This document shows, piece by piece, positions 1 to 11,291 of a DNA stretch of 64,000 nucleotides (within the stretch, counting starts at the first letter, position 1; every line of letters begins with the position of its first letter). The translations under genes were made by a program, and so were the position numbers. This DNA comes from Favolaschia claudopus (lineage: Eukaryota; Basidiomycota; Agaricomycetes; Agaricales; Mycenaceae), in contig JAWWNJ010000070.1 in assembly GCA_037176885.1 (NCBI GenBank), forward strand, positions 620,001 to 684,000, written 5' to 3'. Under the pieces are notes generated by a model, which was not told where the DNA came from, searched no databases, and saw only the letters and a list, made by a program, of their open reading frames with translations.

Positions 1-267
1 AGTCTTGTGTTCTCGTCATCCAGCTATGGCCTGAACAGGAATGACTTGGCACACGTCCAGTATCTAATCTTCCCTTGACTTATCTCGCGAAGGTAAGAAT
101 GATCAAATCAATTGTCTCTTGCCAATTTGTCATAAGTAACTACGCTCTCGCGGACTGGACTTTTTCCATCACAATATGCACATTCATGGAATAGAATTCA
201 AAGTTGGAAAGTAATACAGAGAGCCCGAGGCACAAAGGCAGGCTGAGTCAATTCAAGAACCCGTTTT
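1..267. other. Window edge, no gene seen
   Basis: No convincing coding segment, RNA gene or repeat was seen. It is the 3' flank of the minus-strand gene ending at 268. Confidence 0.4.
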
Positions 268-952
268 CTAATTGCCTATCGCAACATTGAGTGAACAAGA
301 AGGAAGGAAGTATGGCAGGCGTTCCAACCTTCTAACCATAATCGTGATACGAGTGACTTCCTCCCTGGTAACGTCCATCGGAGTCTCCGGATAAGCATGG
401 TGTTTGACAACGAGAACGTTACCCTTCCACGGGATTCTACCTCTGTTAGTCGCGAGACTCATATTCTTGGGCTCGGCGACGCCCGGAGGGGTGTAGAAGA
501 TGGTGTAAGGGTAGTCCAACGGAGCGAAGTTATGGGTGATGACGGTACGTCGGCCTTTACTCATGTCCACGATATTTGCGAGACCGGCGTAAGCGACATA
601 CGCGTGCACGAACAAATCATCGATCGTCGCATCATCGAGGTCTGCCCCGATATTAAACGGAACAGGGACTACAATGGGGACGCGCTCGTCTGTCGCGTAG
701 AGCACGCAGTCCACTTTTTTCAAGTAACCCTAAGAAAATCGGCTTTAGTTTGAAGATATCGCAGGGATGGTGCGATGGGGCTTTTACCTTGCGCTGCATC
801 AAATCGGAAGCATACTCCTCGACGTGAGACGCGAGGTGCGGAACAGGATACAACGCCCTGTCAGCAAACGACCATGCGTTCCCGCTAGTCGAAGGGGTGA
901 CGGAGGAAATAATCCGGTGAATAGTAGACAAGAGGGAATTAGAATGCGCCAT
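268..952 (-). CDS. Unknown 208-residue protein, two exons
   Basis: I do not recognise this family. Exon 1 (952-788) encodes 55 residues beginning MAHSNSLLST. Exon 2 (729-268) carries the rest and ends at a stop after NVAIGN. The 58 bp intron (787-730) has GT and AG ends and keeps the frame. The start at 952 was chosen because a TATA-like box (minus-strand GTATAAATA, 1014-1006) lies about 55 bp upstream; a longer start at 1063 would put that box inside the coding sequence. No signal peptide, membrane segment or catalytic motif is visible. The C-terminal half looks like a compact beta-rich domain (VPIVVPVPFNIGADLDDATI, then ITHNFAPLDYPYTIFY). It is the last of seven same-direction genes downstream of the Helitron helicase. 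Confidence 0.55.
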
Positions 953-1005
953 ACAGTCACAAGTAGTCGCAAAAACGAGGTGTAGTTGAGTCCTAGTCCT
1001 GAGTG

Positions 1006-1014
1006 TATTTATAC
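1006..1014 (-). promoter_or_regulatory. TATA-like box
   Basis: Minus-strand GTATAAATA lies about 55 bp before the ATG at 952, a spacing that fits a short 5' leader. It supports the shorter start for the gene at 268-952. Confidence 0.45.
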
Positions 1015-1141
1015 CCAACGACAACGAACAGCGTGGCATAAAAAGACGCACCAGAGAAATCACATCCTTGTGCGTTTTGACGGTGGCGATTATGTTGACT
1101 AATAACGCCTTTGTCAGCTTGGCACTTTATATCGCCACAAT

Positions 1142-1187
1142 CTTATCTTGATCTTATCCTTGATCTTATCTTGATCTTATCCTTACC
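1142..1187. repeat. Short tandem repeat, ~22-23 bp unit
   Basis: Two consecutive copies of a CTTATCTTGAT-rich unit of about 22-23 bp lie between the genes at 952 and 1296. Each copy is itself built from smaller TCTTATC(C)TTGA blocks. No function is evident. Confidence 0.6.
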
Positions 1188-1295
1188 CGACTTTCATTAT
1201 CTCGAAAAAAAAATCGACGCCGAGACACGTAATATAATCGACAAACGGTATTTAGTACTGGCAAATTTCAAAAGATAACCAACATGCTGTATACA

Positions 1296-3559
1296 CTAAT
1301 CAAGCTTGACCGGCCACGTCAAGCCCGCCCAACTAAAATTTACTGCAGTAGGATCCCAATCGCCATACTGATCGGTAATCTCCTGCTCCCTGACGACATC
1401 CGGGATAGGTGGTTGCGTCAAAAATGCCCTGCAAACAGGGCACTCCCACTTCTGCTCCAAGTACACACGAATGCACGCATAACAAGCGTTGTGTTCACAC
1501 GACAAACTAAACAAATAGTTAGATACCGTCCTCCTCAAGAGGAAGAAAGAAAAACTTGCCGCACGGGATGAGAAAGAAGCAATTTACATATGGGACATTT
1601 ATCAGCCTGCGAACGAGGTGCGACCAATGGAGCGCTCTTGATTTCTCCGATATGCACGTCCTCGACACGCAGAGAGTGAGCGCGAGCAGCACGCTCTCCC
1701 GTAGAGTATCGACCACCTCGCTGTACGCGGGGCAAGTGGTTTGGCGCGAAACCTAAAACTTCGGGGCGATGAACCCGTGGATTATAGTTCGTCTCAGACG
1801 CAATAGAAGCGCCTCCAGGACCAGTCAAAGGAGCGGGGCGGGCAGCTTTGCGAAGATGTCTGTTGAGAGCGACCTTTAACTTCCGTCGCGGCTGACGGGC
1901 GAAGAAACTGGTGATCTTGCGTTCTTGCCCTACACGGGAGTTCTTCTTCTGTGGAGCGCTCGAGCCTTTGAGACGGCGACTGGGTTCATTTTCACGAGGC
2001 TGAATGTCCTCTGCGCTCAATCAACAATGTATTTAGATCCGTAAGATTGACGAGGGTTTATACCAAGATATACAATCGAGGCTTCACGGTCTTCGCCTTC
2101 GTTGTTGCACCACACAGAATCTGAATCAAAGTATTGCAGTTCCATCGGTTCATCCCCACGGGTCGATTGCGCATCTACAATGAACGATTTATCTATCGTT
2201 TTCAGGACCAGTGATATTTGAAAGAAATCAAAGAAAAGAGACTGACCATCAACAGCGACAAAATCCTCAGGCAGCTTCTCAAGATCGCCATCTCCAATGC
2301 TCACGCACTCCGCGTAATTGTAATCACCTTCATCGTCCATGTCACTCCCGGCGATAGCTATATAAACGATCAGAAAAAACCCACTTGGGAGCAAATAGAG
2401 AAAAAACATGAGAACACTCACGCAAGCTAGTCTGGACGACTCCAATATCCTCAGGCGGAAGTACGATGGGAGCATATAAGCGTGCCTTGAACGTCTCCAA
2501 GTCGATGTCGCCATCTTTGAAGGCTGACACTATTTGCTTTCTGAGCTCGTCCGTGAAACGATCGAGCTCTAAACAAATATGAGAACTCAAGATAGGTGAG
2601 GATCACAAAGGACGCACGAGCAGGATTCGTAGTCAACAAAGTAAACTTGTGCTGATGAACTCCAGGGGCGAGGTGGACTTCGCAGTGCACGGCACCGTCG
2701 ACGGTATGCGCTGATTTCGCAGCTACAATCGCCCCAGATGAGACGTTTTGCATGTAAGGAAGAAAGCGACCACTTACTCATGTCCTCGGTCGGCACCCCA
2801 TACTCTTCCATATCGCCAAGAAGATGAATCGCGGCATTCGCCAGCACTTCACTGGGCTCTAATGATACTCAAACTTTCAGTAGCTAGACGCTGGTGCAAA
2901 CAAATCTCTTGAACCTACCAGCTGTAGGCACATGCTTCGCAAACCGTGATACTACAGATTCGAATGAGTACGAGCGATCAAGAGGACAATGCGGCTGGGG
3001 CACGTACATGAAGCATAAGCGCCCCACAAGTTCTCAGCGATTTTATCCAGGATCTCGGCCCTTTCATTCAAAGAGTCTCTGAACGCCGAATAATGAGAGA
3101 ACAAATCGGCTGGCACGACTTGATCGAAGTCTTCTCCTGACGTTCCTAGACGCAGATCAAACAAATTGCGAAGCGGAGGAGAACATGAGCTCACAAACCT
3201 ACGATGTTATCCTCTCTACCCCTTTCCTTAACATGTTCTTCCGTTCCGGAGCGCTCTTCTGAACCCAAAGTCTGAATTGCAGATGCAGATGCAAACGGCA
3301 GAGCCGTACTGAACGCTGTACCTAGAATATAGTGTCAACATTCGATCGCAAATGAAAATCGTAGACACGATAACGTACCGGTAGGACAGGCCACATTGTC
3401 CGGATTCTTGTATTGCGCGTCGTATGTTGTCAATGAAAGAGCTGGGTCATGGTTATGATAAAATAGTCAAGAATTGAGTTACAATGTACCCGGAGACGAA
3501 GGGGGCGCAGCTGGTGGAACAACAAAAGATTGACCGAATAGACTGAGATCGGAGTCCAT
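1296..3559 (-). CDS. C-terminal RING-finger protein (putative E3 ligase)
   Basis: This is a multi-exon gene of about 9 exons. The proposed start is MDSDLSLFGQ at 3559, with exons near 3559-3490, 3444-3380, 3325-3204, 3141-3010, 2850-2790, 2745-2600, 2580-2430, 2340-2066, 2011-1560 and 1506-1296; several joins are approximate. The last two exons form a C3HC4 RING: CPIC, ten residues, CEHNACYAC, then CPVC, with correct ligand spacing once a GC-AG intron (1559-1507, donor GCAAGT) is removed. A basic low-complexity region (RRLKGSSAPQKKNSR) precedes the RING. RING proteins usually recruit an E2 for ubiquitin transfer; the substrate is unknown. The remaining ~450 residues match no domain I can name. 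The gene ends 344 bp before the start of the next minus-strand gene. Confidence 0.6.
1507..1559 (-). other. GC-AG intron inside the RING domain
   Basis: The donor is GCAAGT, the usual consensus for rare GC-AG introns, and the acceptor is TTTAG. Only this donor joins ...SHPVR to LSCEHNAC in frame. The nearby GT sites are in the wrong phase for the only usable acceptors. Confidence 0.65.
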
Positions 3560-3696
3560 CTCGAACAGACTCTTACATGCGCCCTCGATTGTCTTAAATA
3601 GTTGAATACAATATCCTTGCAAATCGCCGAGTCATTCAGTCATGTCATCGATTACCCGAATTTATGCAACATAGATTAGCACAGTAAATATTCGAC

Positions 3697-4846
3697 TCAC
3701 AAGCCCCGCTTCGGCTTCGGATCCGAGCGACATACACTACCAATCGGAAATGACACAAGCGAATCCTGCAGATCCACCATGCCATATGATGTCATAATTC
3801 CTGTCCTTCCAATGTATTCTTGTGCGCCGTCCGCGTCGCCGCCAATGATTACTACAGACACTCCCGGTATGTCAAAGATTGACTTGGAACGAGCGCGGGA
3901 TATGACACCATCGAATTCGGTCGTGAGGAGAGGAAAAACGTTCTTGACCGGAATCCATTTATCGGTGCAAATGTCACGTCCAAACCGTACCAACACAGAA
4001 CCCCTTTGACCGCGCTTGATGGCGGGCAGACTCCGGATCACACCGATTCTGTCGTTGTACGGACGGCTGGCGGACGCAGAAGCCCCGCTGATAACTACAT
4101 CTAAACAGCACCCATGTAAAGCCCGCTGGAGAAGCCAATCAGGGGAGGGTGTGTTGGGAACCAAAATCCGAGGTGGTACCACAGAGCAAAACGGAGAGGG
4201 ACTAGTAAGGGCGTGCATGGACGTGGGAAATGGCCAAGGCGATGCGGCAGCTGTTTCACGAAGAGATCCCAGTGAGGAGGTGGACGCGTAAGAAGAGGGT
4301 GCGGAAACAGATAAGCGTGCACGGTCTCTCTGCGTCCAGAGCTCCTTGACGGGTTCGTACGGACTACGAAAATGATCGCCAAACCTCAATCTTAGAGTGC
4401 ATTCGCGTTAACATTTGTATGCAACGATCCAATGATTGCGTACCGGTGTGCTTGTACCCTTGCAATATCAAGTGCTCCACCTTCATTCCTGACAGAAACT
4501 GGGCTACTGTCGAGCGAGGCCGCGAATCGTGAGGGGAAAGGCGAATCGATGAAGTCTTCGTCTTCAAATGAATCAAAGTGAGGAGATGGAACAGTTCCTT
4601 GAGGAAAGATTAAAAAAGAGTCTTCAACGACCAAGAAGCGTGTAGCTATACCTCTCTCAGCACCATACTTCTCTTCGTATTCATCTTCTCTTGCACCTGT
4701 ATCTGATATATCTATAATACGATAGATCGAAGACACCTTCGGACCGATAGTGCGAATCTGTGGGCACGAATTGAGAACAACATAGCACATGGGATTTGAT
4801 TCACCTTGAGAGATTGCGAGAACAGATTTTCAGACGCATCAATCAT
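3697..4846 (-). CDS. Shorter SPT5-like paralogue (C-terminal KOW-like part only)
   Basis: The exons read MIDASENLFSQSLK (from 4846), then IRTIGPKVSSIYR..., then RFGDHFRSPYEPVKE... to SVCRSDPKPKRGL. Introns at about 4802-4767 and 4442-4392 keep the frame. The last ~160 residues are clearly related to the end of the upstream gene (8273-5236): WLLQRALHG-LDVVISGA against WLLHPNLRGKHLDVIIHGA, then NDRIGVI against NDKVGVI, and CRSDP at both ends. The N-terminal NGN domain is absent. An alternative GTGAGT donor just before the stop would add a few residues and end near 3603. It could be an independent gene, a truncated tandem duplicate, or 3' exons of the upstream gene; a stop and ~390 bp without coding signal favour two genes. 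Confidence 0.5.
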
Positions 4847-5235
4847 CACGACAAAGCAGATTTTCAAAATCCTACGAGAATGCTCATTCAGTATCGAATC
4901 AAGAGAAGAAAATGTCACGTTACCAAAATCACGATGTGATGTCCCCGTGCGACAATATATCCGGCCGGTAAATTCCGCAATTGAGTATCGAATAAAAAAA
5001 ATGTTACCAGACAACCCCCACCCGCCTCTTGGTCAGATATCAGCCCAGTTAATTTGATGACGGTACACTGAGTTGAAGATTTTCAAGAATTTGCACTCAT
5101 TTTGCTAGCACACAACAAACTCGGCAACATTGTCATAGATAGCATTTATAATTACAACAAAGCCTCTGTAAATGCTAAGGCTGCAACTGCAGCGTATGTG
5201 AGGCGCGTACGTATGCGAATGTCTGTAAGCAATCT

Positions 5236-8200
5236 CTACCAATATCTCGGTATGGGGTCGGAGCGACAAATGCTACTGATGGGAAATTCGTACACCTGCG
5301 AATTTACGCATACCTTCCGACCATACGTCGTATACCCGCTCTGTCCAATGGGCGACATGTCCCCCGTCACATCAGGACCGATGACGACTACAAATACGTT
5401 GATTAAGTCCAAAATGCAACGAGCCTCATCTCGTGTAGTACACCCTTCAAACTCATTTGTGGTCAACGGGAAAATGTTGACGATCGGAATGAAGCGATCC
5501 GTCGCCAACACCAACCCGAAGCGCACTTTGACCGAGCCTTTGATGCCTCGTTTTATTTCGTCGGGTAGGGCTTGGATGACCCCGACCTTGTCGTTACAGT
5601 CGGCGGATCGCGGACCAGTGGCTCCATGGATGATGACATCGAGATGTTTTCCCCGCAAGTTGGGATGGAGAAGCCATCGTCCCGGCTCGATGGTCGAAGG
5701 AACGGGAGGGGCAGGAGTCGACGATGAAGATGACGCTAAAGTTGAAGACGAGCTTTGATCTGCCAAAACCTCTGGCCACGCTTCTTGCGCCAACGGTAGA
5801 GATTCCGAAGAGAACTCATTCGTCGATGCAGTATTAGGCGGTCCAGCCGCACGCGCACTCTCTTGCTGTATTCGTAGCGCACGAATCTCGTCGGGCGGCG
5901 CGGCTCGGTAGTCTGAAAGAGTCAAAGAAGTACTATACATGCACTCATGAGAAAAACGATAAAGCAGGGAAAAAGATGAAAAATAACTGACTGGCGTTCG
6001 ACGACGTTGGCGACAGGGACTTTCTCGATCGTGTTGATCGCTCTTCCTTCTGTTTTCACCCATACGAAGTTCCCATCGGGGCTAGTCGTAGTCACCGACC
6101 CAAAAATAACGCCAATGTTTTTTGAAAACGCCTTTACTTCGACGTGCTGGTACGGATCCTGCGATGCGCGGGGCACTGATATTTTATGGGCTTCAGCATC
6201 TAGAACTCCAATATCTCGATGCGCGGACGTCTCATTTCTCCGACGGATGTGACTCCACGGAAGGACATACTGAGAAAAGTGTTGTTAGATAGACAAGAGA
6301 GAGCAAAAATCGAGACTACTCGCGTGAGGGTTTGAAGCTGCTGGGTCGTCGGGTTCATAGGCAGTCATGAGATGTGGAGGCTTCAAACCACGCAATGGCG
6401 GACGTGGCTTCGGAGCAGGAGGTCGCTGCAACGATGAAGAAGGTTGGTCGTCTGAAGCATCCCCTTGTACCGTCCAAATGTCAGCAGATGGTCGGTCTAA
6501 ACGGCTGGACTTGGACACACCAGGTTTGGACTCGCCTGGCACCTTACCGGCTTCCGCATTGAGGACAGCATTTCCATCGCCTTCACGATCCTTGATCTGA
6601 GGACACGAGTTAGTAAGCTCGCTGTACGGCGGGCACGACATCACAGTACCTGAGGCTCTTCATTTCCAAGACGTTCAGACGGCAACGGCTCAGACGTGAC
6701 GGATGCGTGGTACATCACATCCACCTGACGTTGCGGCCAGTCAACCGCCGTAATCCATCCAAGCATGCCAGTCAATCTCCCGATTACCACCTGAACAAAG
6801 TCCCCAACGCGATGATGCAGCACGAGCTGCGAAGCCGGCACGTCGACCTCGATCGTAGGGGCATCGGGGTCGTACAGTTGCACTCGAACGAGCTCCCCTG
6901 CACCCACATCCAAAACCGTGCCGACAGAAAGGTTGTCGTCTGCGATAATACGCACTTGATCCCCGACTCGAAGTTCTCCCCGCGTGTTCGTCGTCTCGAC
7001 AGCCTTTGCCACGGAAGCGGCAAATTGGAGGACTAGTGGTTCGTCGCGGTTGTCAAAGCCACCCGGCGTGTGTTCCGCAGCGAGAAAGAACGGACTAGAT
7101 CCCCACAATTGTGCTTCTTCGAAAGACGGGACGACATTGTGCCAAGTGAGATCCTCTTGAGGCAGAGAGAGAACCAGGAATCCGTAATGAAAAGTCGCCC
7201 CGGATGAAGATTCATGGACATTGGAAGGGTCCAGTTTCCCCGAGACGTGGTCTACGAAGAAGGTTGGCTGCCAGTCGAGAGGTTGTGAAATCGATGCCCA
7301 TTTCCGCTTTTTACCGAAGGGGAGGACGCTTCCTCCACGTAGTTGCTCATTCTCGGGCTGCGCCTCGCTTGCAGAACGTTCCTCCTCATCGTTATCCCCC
7401 CCGCTGATCTTTCCTCCACTTTCTCCCTCCCTCACTTCCATCCGAGGAACAACGTAGACAACGTACCACGGCGTGTCTTCGATGCGTGTCTGTACCCATC
7501 CCAGATCACCAAGATAGCCGTTATTTCGTCGTATTCTAACCCAAGCCGATTCCTCGATGTCATGCACCGGACGGAGGACGAGGGCGGACCGAAAGTCAGT
7601 GGATGTGACCTGGCGGGGAAGAATGTCGCGGCGAATGAAGGCCACTTTTCGTTGTAAATTGCGTACAATGGCTTCATGGTCGCACTCGATGTACACGATA
7701 CCGGGAGCGGACGGAGGTGCTGTAGCAGACAAAACATTTTCCCCAGTGTGAATGGAGCAGATCTTGAGTATCGTGCCCACCACATCCAACTCACGGCCAC
7801 GCTAGAACTCAGATGTAAGAAAGGCAGAAGAAAGACTGTTCTAATAGATACCGTACCGCGACTTTGATCATCCAGACAGGGACTTTGGGGCTGCCCTCGA
7901 TACGTTCCATAGTATGCGCCCATTCGAAAATCGAGCGGCCGATTTCTGTGTCACCAATCCGAGCTTCAGAGTCTGCAGAGTATCGAGCTCGGTAACGCTC
8001 CTCTATCTCCCGCGCGGCTTGCTCAGGGTCTATAGAAAAGGAACTATCAGCAACGAATCGAGGAGGACGGACTTCATTCGACGAAGTGTCTTCGTCGTCG
8101 TCAATGTAGGCCGCACGAGTAAAAACTGGCAAGTCATTGGATTCAGTCAGGCAGAGAACACGAATGGAGGGCGTACCATCGTTCAGTTCATGCTCTTCTT

Positions 8201-8273
8201 CACTATCAGAATCATCTACAGCAGCGAGGTCGAGAAAGTCGAGTGCCCTGTACTTTTTCATTGCCTTAGACAT
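5236..8273 (-). CDS. SPT5-like transcription elongation factor (NGN + KOW)
   Basis: SPT5 with SPT4 binds RNA polymerase II as DSIF and controls elongation. The sequence shows an acidic N-terminus (DDSDSEEEHE), an EEIERYR-type helix, then an NGN-like domain: VPVWMIKVARGRELDVVGTI joined by splicing out 7856-7802, followed by PGIVYIECDHEAIVRNLQRK. Next come a KOW1-like SAWVRIRRNNGYLGDLGWVQ and paired KOW-like segments (VGDQVRIIADDNLSVGTVLD, VGDFVQVVIGRLTGMLGWIT). Further KOW-like stretches follow an intron at 6647-6594 and continue to SICRSDPIPRYW. No repetitive SPT5 C-terminal region is visible. The order matches SPT5, but the C-terminal half diverges, so it is probably a lineage-specific paralogue and not the housekeeping copy. 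It lies between a SET gene and a second SPT5-like gene, all on the same strand. Confidence 0.68.
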
Positions 8274-9666
8274 CTAAGAACTTGTTGGACGGAGCTGTGA
8301 AAGAAAACTTCATGCACGGGCAACCTTAGGTGGGCTCTCAGCGAAAGTTCAATTCGGTCAATATGTGCAAGTACAACAAGACTGGTTATGCTACAATACG
8401 AGATGGTGGCGAAGAGCAAGGAAAATTCGCTTACGTTACTGATACGGTCACTGTTTGGCTGCACCTAGGCGGGAGATCCCGAGATGACTTTTCTGCAAGG
8501 CCGACAAACGAAAACCCGAAACGCCGACGAACGGAGATCGCCGGCTAAACTCTGGTAAGAGACTCGTGTGAACACTAACGTAAAGACTTTCTTCCTGTCG
8601 ACAACTCCCATTATCTTTGCCCATCGGGCCTCTGTGTCGCCTTTCCTGGAGCCAGCGTAATGCAGGGACACTGGCTCTCGCCTTGACGGGCCAACCAGTG
8701 ATATTTGCTTTACAGCCGTGCCAGCCAGCGACCCCCAATTCACTCTCCTCGCTCAAACTACCGATCGATCTTGTGTGTGCGCCCGTACAGCTCAGAAAAG
8801 GTCAGACTTCAGCATCAGCGTTGCCAGTGGTATTTGATCCACTCGTTTCAGTCAGCATCTGAGAATCCTCTATATTCGCATCACTACTTCTGTGCTTCCA
8901 CGTTCCAAAGGAATAGATCGACTCGAAAAAATCGTCTTGCGTCGCAGGTCCAAAGGACAGTGTACCCGACCCTTTTCAGCTTGAGCCGTACGAAAGCAAT
9001 TGTGGTGAAGAGTCTTCATGCTAGCCCGTCGTTTCCAACTGTATCTCGTCAAAGAAGATGCAAGCAAAAGCAATTCTTGGTGATTCAATGTACAAGGATT
9101 GAATATCGTCAATTCAGGTAGGATCTGTCCCTCATCGACCAGTTCGATCTAAAACGCAAGCACCAGACGACCGCCCTCCTCAGCTCGTAAGTAAAAGCCC
9201 GGATGTTACAGGAGTCTCTCGCTTATGAATTATACGATAGCCGCAGATAGACGGAGCGCAGCCCGATCTAAAACGCAAGCACCAGACGACCGCCCCTCCT
9301 CAGCTCGTAAGTAAAATCCGGATGTTACAGGAGTCTCTCGCTCATAAATTATACGATAGCCGCAGATAGACGGAGCGCAGCCCTTGGAACCGTGAACGGT
9401 GGAATCAACAAATCGACGCCCTAAACAATCGGCACTTAAGAACCAGCGAGTGTATGGGTGTAGACACAGGCAATCACAAACCTTATCTAGCATTCTGAAA
9501 TAGCCTTGTAATGTAATAAATGTGAATACCTGGGTAGTTCGACCAAGCGACAACATACTACCGACTCGGAACTATTCGTTTGGGTCCCGCCAAAGCGGAA
9601 AACACTTCCTGAAAAACACTTCTAGACATATAGAGCAAGCAGACTACACACATAGAGCGAATGAAT
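8274..9666. other. Intergenic, 1.4 kb
   Basis: It holds the 119 bp tandem duplication at 9145-9383. No reading frame here has convincing domain content or splice support. Confidence 0.4.
9145..9383. repeat. 119 bp tandem duplication
   Basis: A unit starting CGATCTAAAACGCAAGCACC at 9145 is repeated at 9264 with the same order throughout and only a few differences (one-base insertion and deletion, a few substitutions). The two copies are directly adjacent. This looks like a recent slippage or unequal-exchange product. Confidence 0.85.
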
Positions 9667-10802
9667 TCAGATATTGTGCTCAGTAATCTCTCCTTCCTCT
9701 TCCTCACCGCAAACTCCCTTGGTTGTACCGATTCCCTTCCCGATAACCTTCCCTTGCTTACGAACCCATCGACGCCGACGATTCTTCGTCTTGTTCGCTT
9801 CCTTCTTTTTCTCCGTGTCAACTATTCGCATGCCAGGCGGATTGGTCGACTTGACGCAGTGCTGCGTGTCAGGCCGACACACAGAGCACAGGCAATCATC
9901 GTCCGCATCGAAAAAGTCGGAACCATACCCGACAGTGATTTGTTCCTCACGTCGAATAGCACGCAACGTACGAACGACGATCGTGCTGCGACAATTCGGC
10001 TTCAGCTCCTCGTACTTACACAACAACGTCAATAAAGGAAAAGGTCAGCCCACAGCTATCGCAAGCACGGAGCCACTCACGACTGTGTTAGCATCGCAAG
10101 CATGATTCACCATGCGGATAGGTCCGTACAAGACTCGACTGGTTCCATCTCTGGCCTTCATTTCGCTCAGCTGAGTACTTTTCTTCTTTGCCTCACCATC
10201 AACATTGTCCAGCGATAATTGACCGATCAGCTCGTAGATGATGCAACCCGATGGGATATCATCGGTGGCGAATATTGCAAACTGATTTGGTTCATTTGCA
10301 CCATAACGAAACAACTTTAATTGGACAGTGGCCCAGGGAGCGAGTAACATGGAATGTGCTTCGATACACCTAAATAATTATCAACTGCTGTTGTATCTTC
10401 TTCCGAGGAGTCCTACCATGTAACCGCGCGCACGGACTGGGACAATCTAGTGTGTGGCATCGCGACATGCGTCCAGCCTTTCAGATCAAGGAGCTTGAGC
10501 ATGATCTTGTGCAATTCTGTCGCAGTCTGAGAAGAGTCAAAGAAAACGCTTTTATGCGTCTCGAAAGCCCGATAAAGGGTATCCGCATGCTCTTGCAAGA
10601 TCGTATCCTGAGGTAGCGAGCTGAGTCTCGCGATGTTGTGGCTCCTTTGCGGAGGTCGTTGCTTCCGCTGACCAAATAAGGAACTCACGACAGCGTCGTC
10701 GCTTCTCAAGGCATCCGAGGCAGTCAAAGGACGAGATTTAGCCAAATGAAGGCTCCAATCAACTGATAGTACTGAGGAAGGCTCAACAAAAGAATCTGAC
10801 AT
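9667..10802 (-). CDS. SET-domain protein, SUV4-20-like
   Basis: Three exons are joined by two short introns (about 10413-10364 and 10087-10018). The N-terminal exon begins MSDSFVEPSS. The SET core follows: FAIFATDDIPSGCIIYELIG, then RMVNHACDANT, which is the NHxCxxN motif binding S-adenosylmethionine. Next come the NCRSTIVVRTLRAI strand, EEQITVGYGSDFFDADDDCL and the post-SET cysteines CLCSVCR. The GYGxDFF plus CxCxxC ending resembles SUV4-20/SET9-type H4K20 methyltransferases rather than the usual ELxxDY. The tail is very basic (KKKEANKTKNRRRRWVRK), as expected of a nuclear or chromatin protein. The family assignment is from motif resemblance; the substrate is inferred. It lies two genes downstream of the Helitron helicase on the same strand. 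Confidence 0.72.
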
Positions 10803-11291
10803 TTCAAACTATAATGGTTAGTCCGAACACAGCCGAGAATCAAGTACACGTTCAAGTCAAGATCAAGGTATCCAAACTTTTGTGTACAGCTATTGACAAT
10901 CACATGTCCAGCCACGGAAAACCCCGGTGCGATAAGGACGGCATTCGGCCATCAACGGCAAACGGCATACAGTGGGAATTTTTTCTAACTTGACCAAAAC
11001 GACGATGGGGTGAATAGCGAACGCTGCGAATACACGGACGGAGTGACTCTTTTCAGGATTACAAGACATACATATAACTACAGAACCAATACTTTACAAC
11101 AGGCCTTAGAATAATGCCCTCCCTGCTGTGAACAGGTCAGCAAAGCAGATATCAAAGTAATAAGTGAATGACTCACTTGAAGAGAAGGCTTTCGATAGGT
11201 ACGGTTGGTTGAACAACTAGTGCAATACATTATCAGACATTATGCAACAAGAAGAAAACGAAGAGGGATGCAATACCTCCTAAGAGACGGA
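10803..11291. other. Intergenic, 0.5 kb
   Basis: Upstream region of the SET gene and 3' flank of the next minus-strand gene. No RNA gene, repeat or TATA box was recognised. Confidence 0.35.

Noticed and set aside
3697..8273. One single SPT5-like gene with a duplicated C-terminal half
   Set aside because: A stop after PIPRYW, ~390 bp without coding signal and a plausible new ATG at 4846 favour two genes, though a weak GTAGAG donor keeps the alternative alive.
8448..9121. Reading frames of ~100-140 codons on both strands between the SET and SPT5-like genes
   Set aside because: No recognisable domain, mutually overlapping, and no consistent splice or start context.
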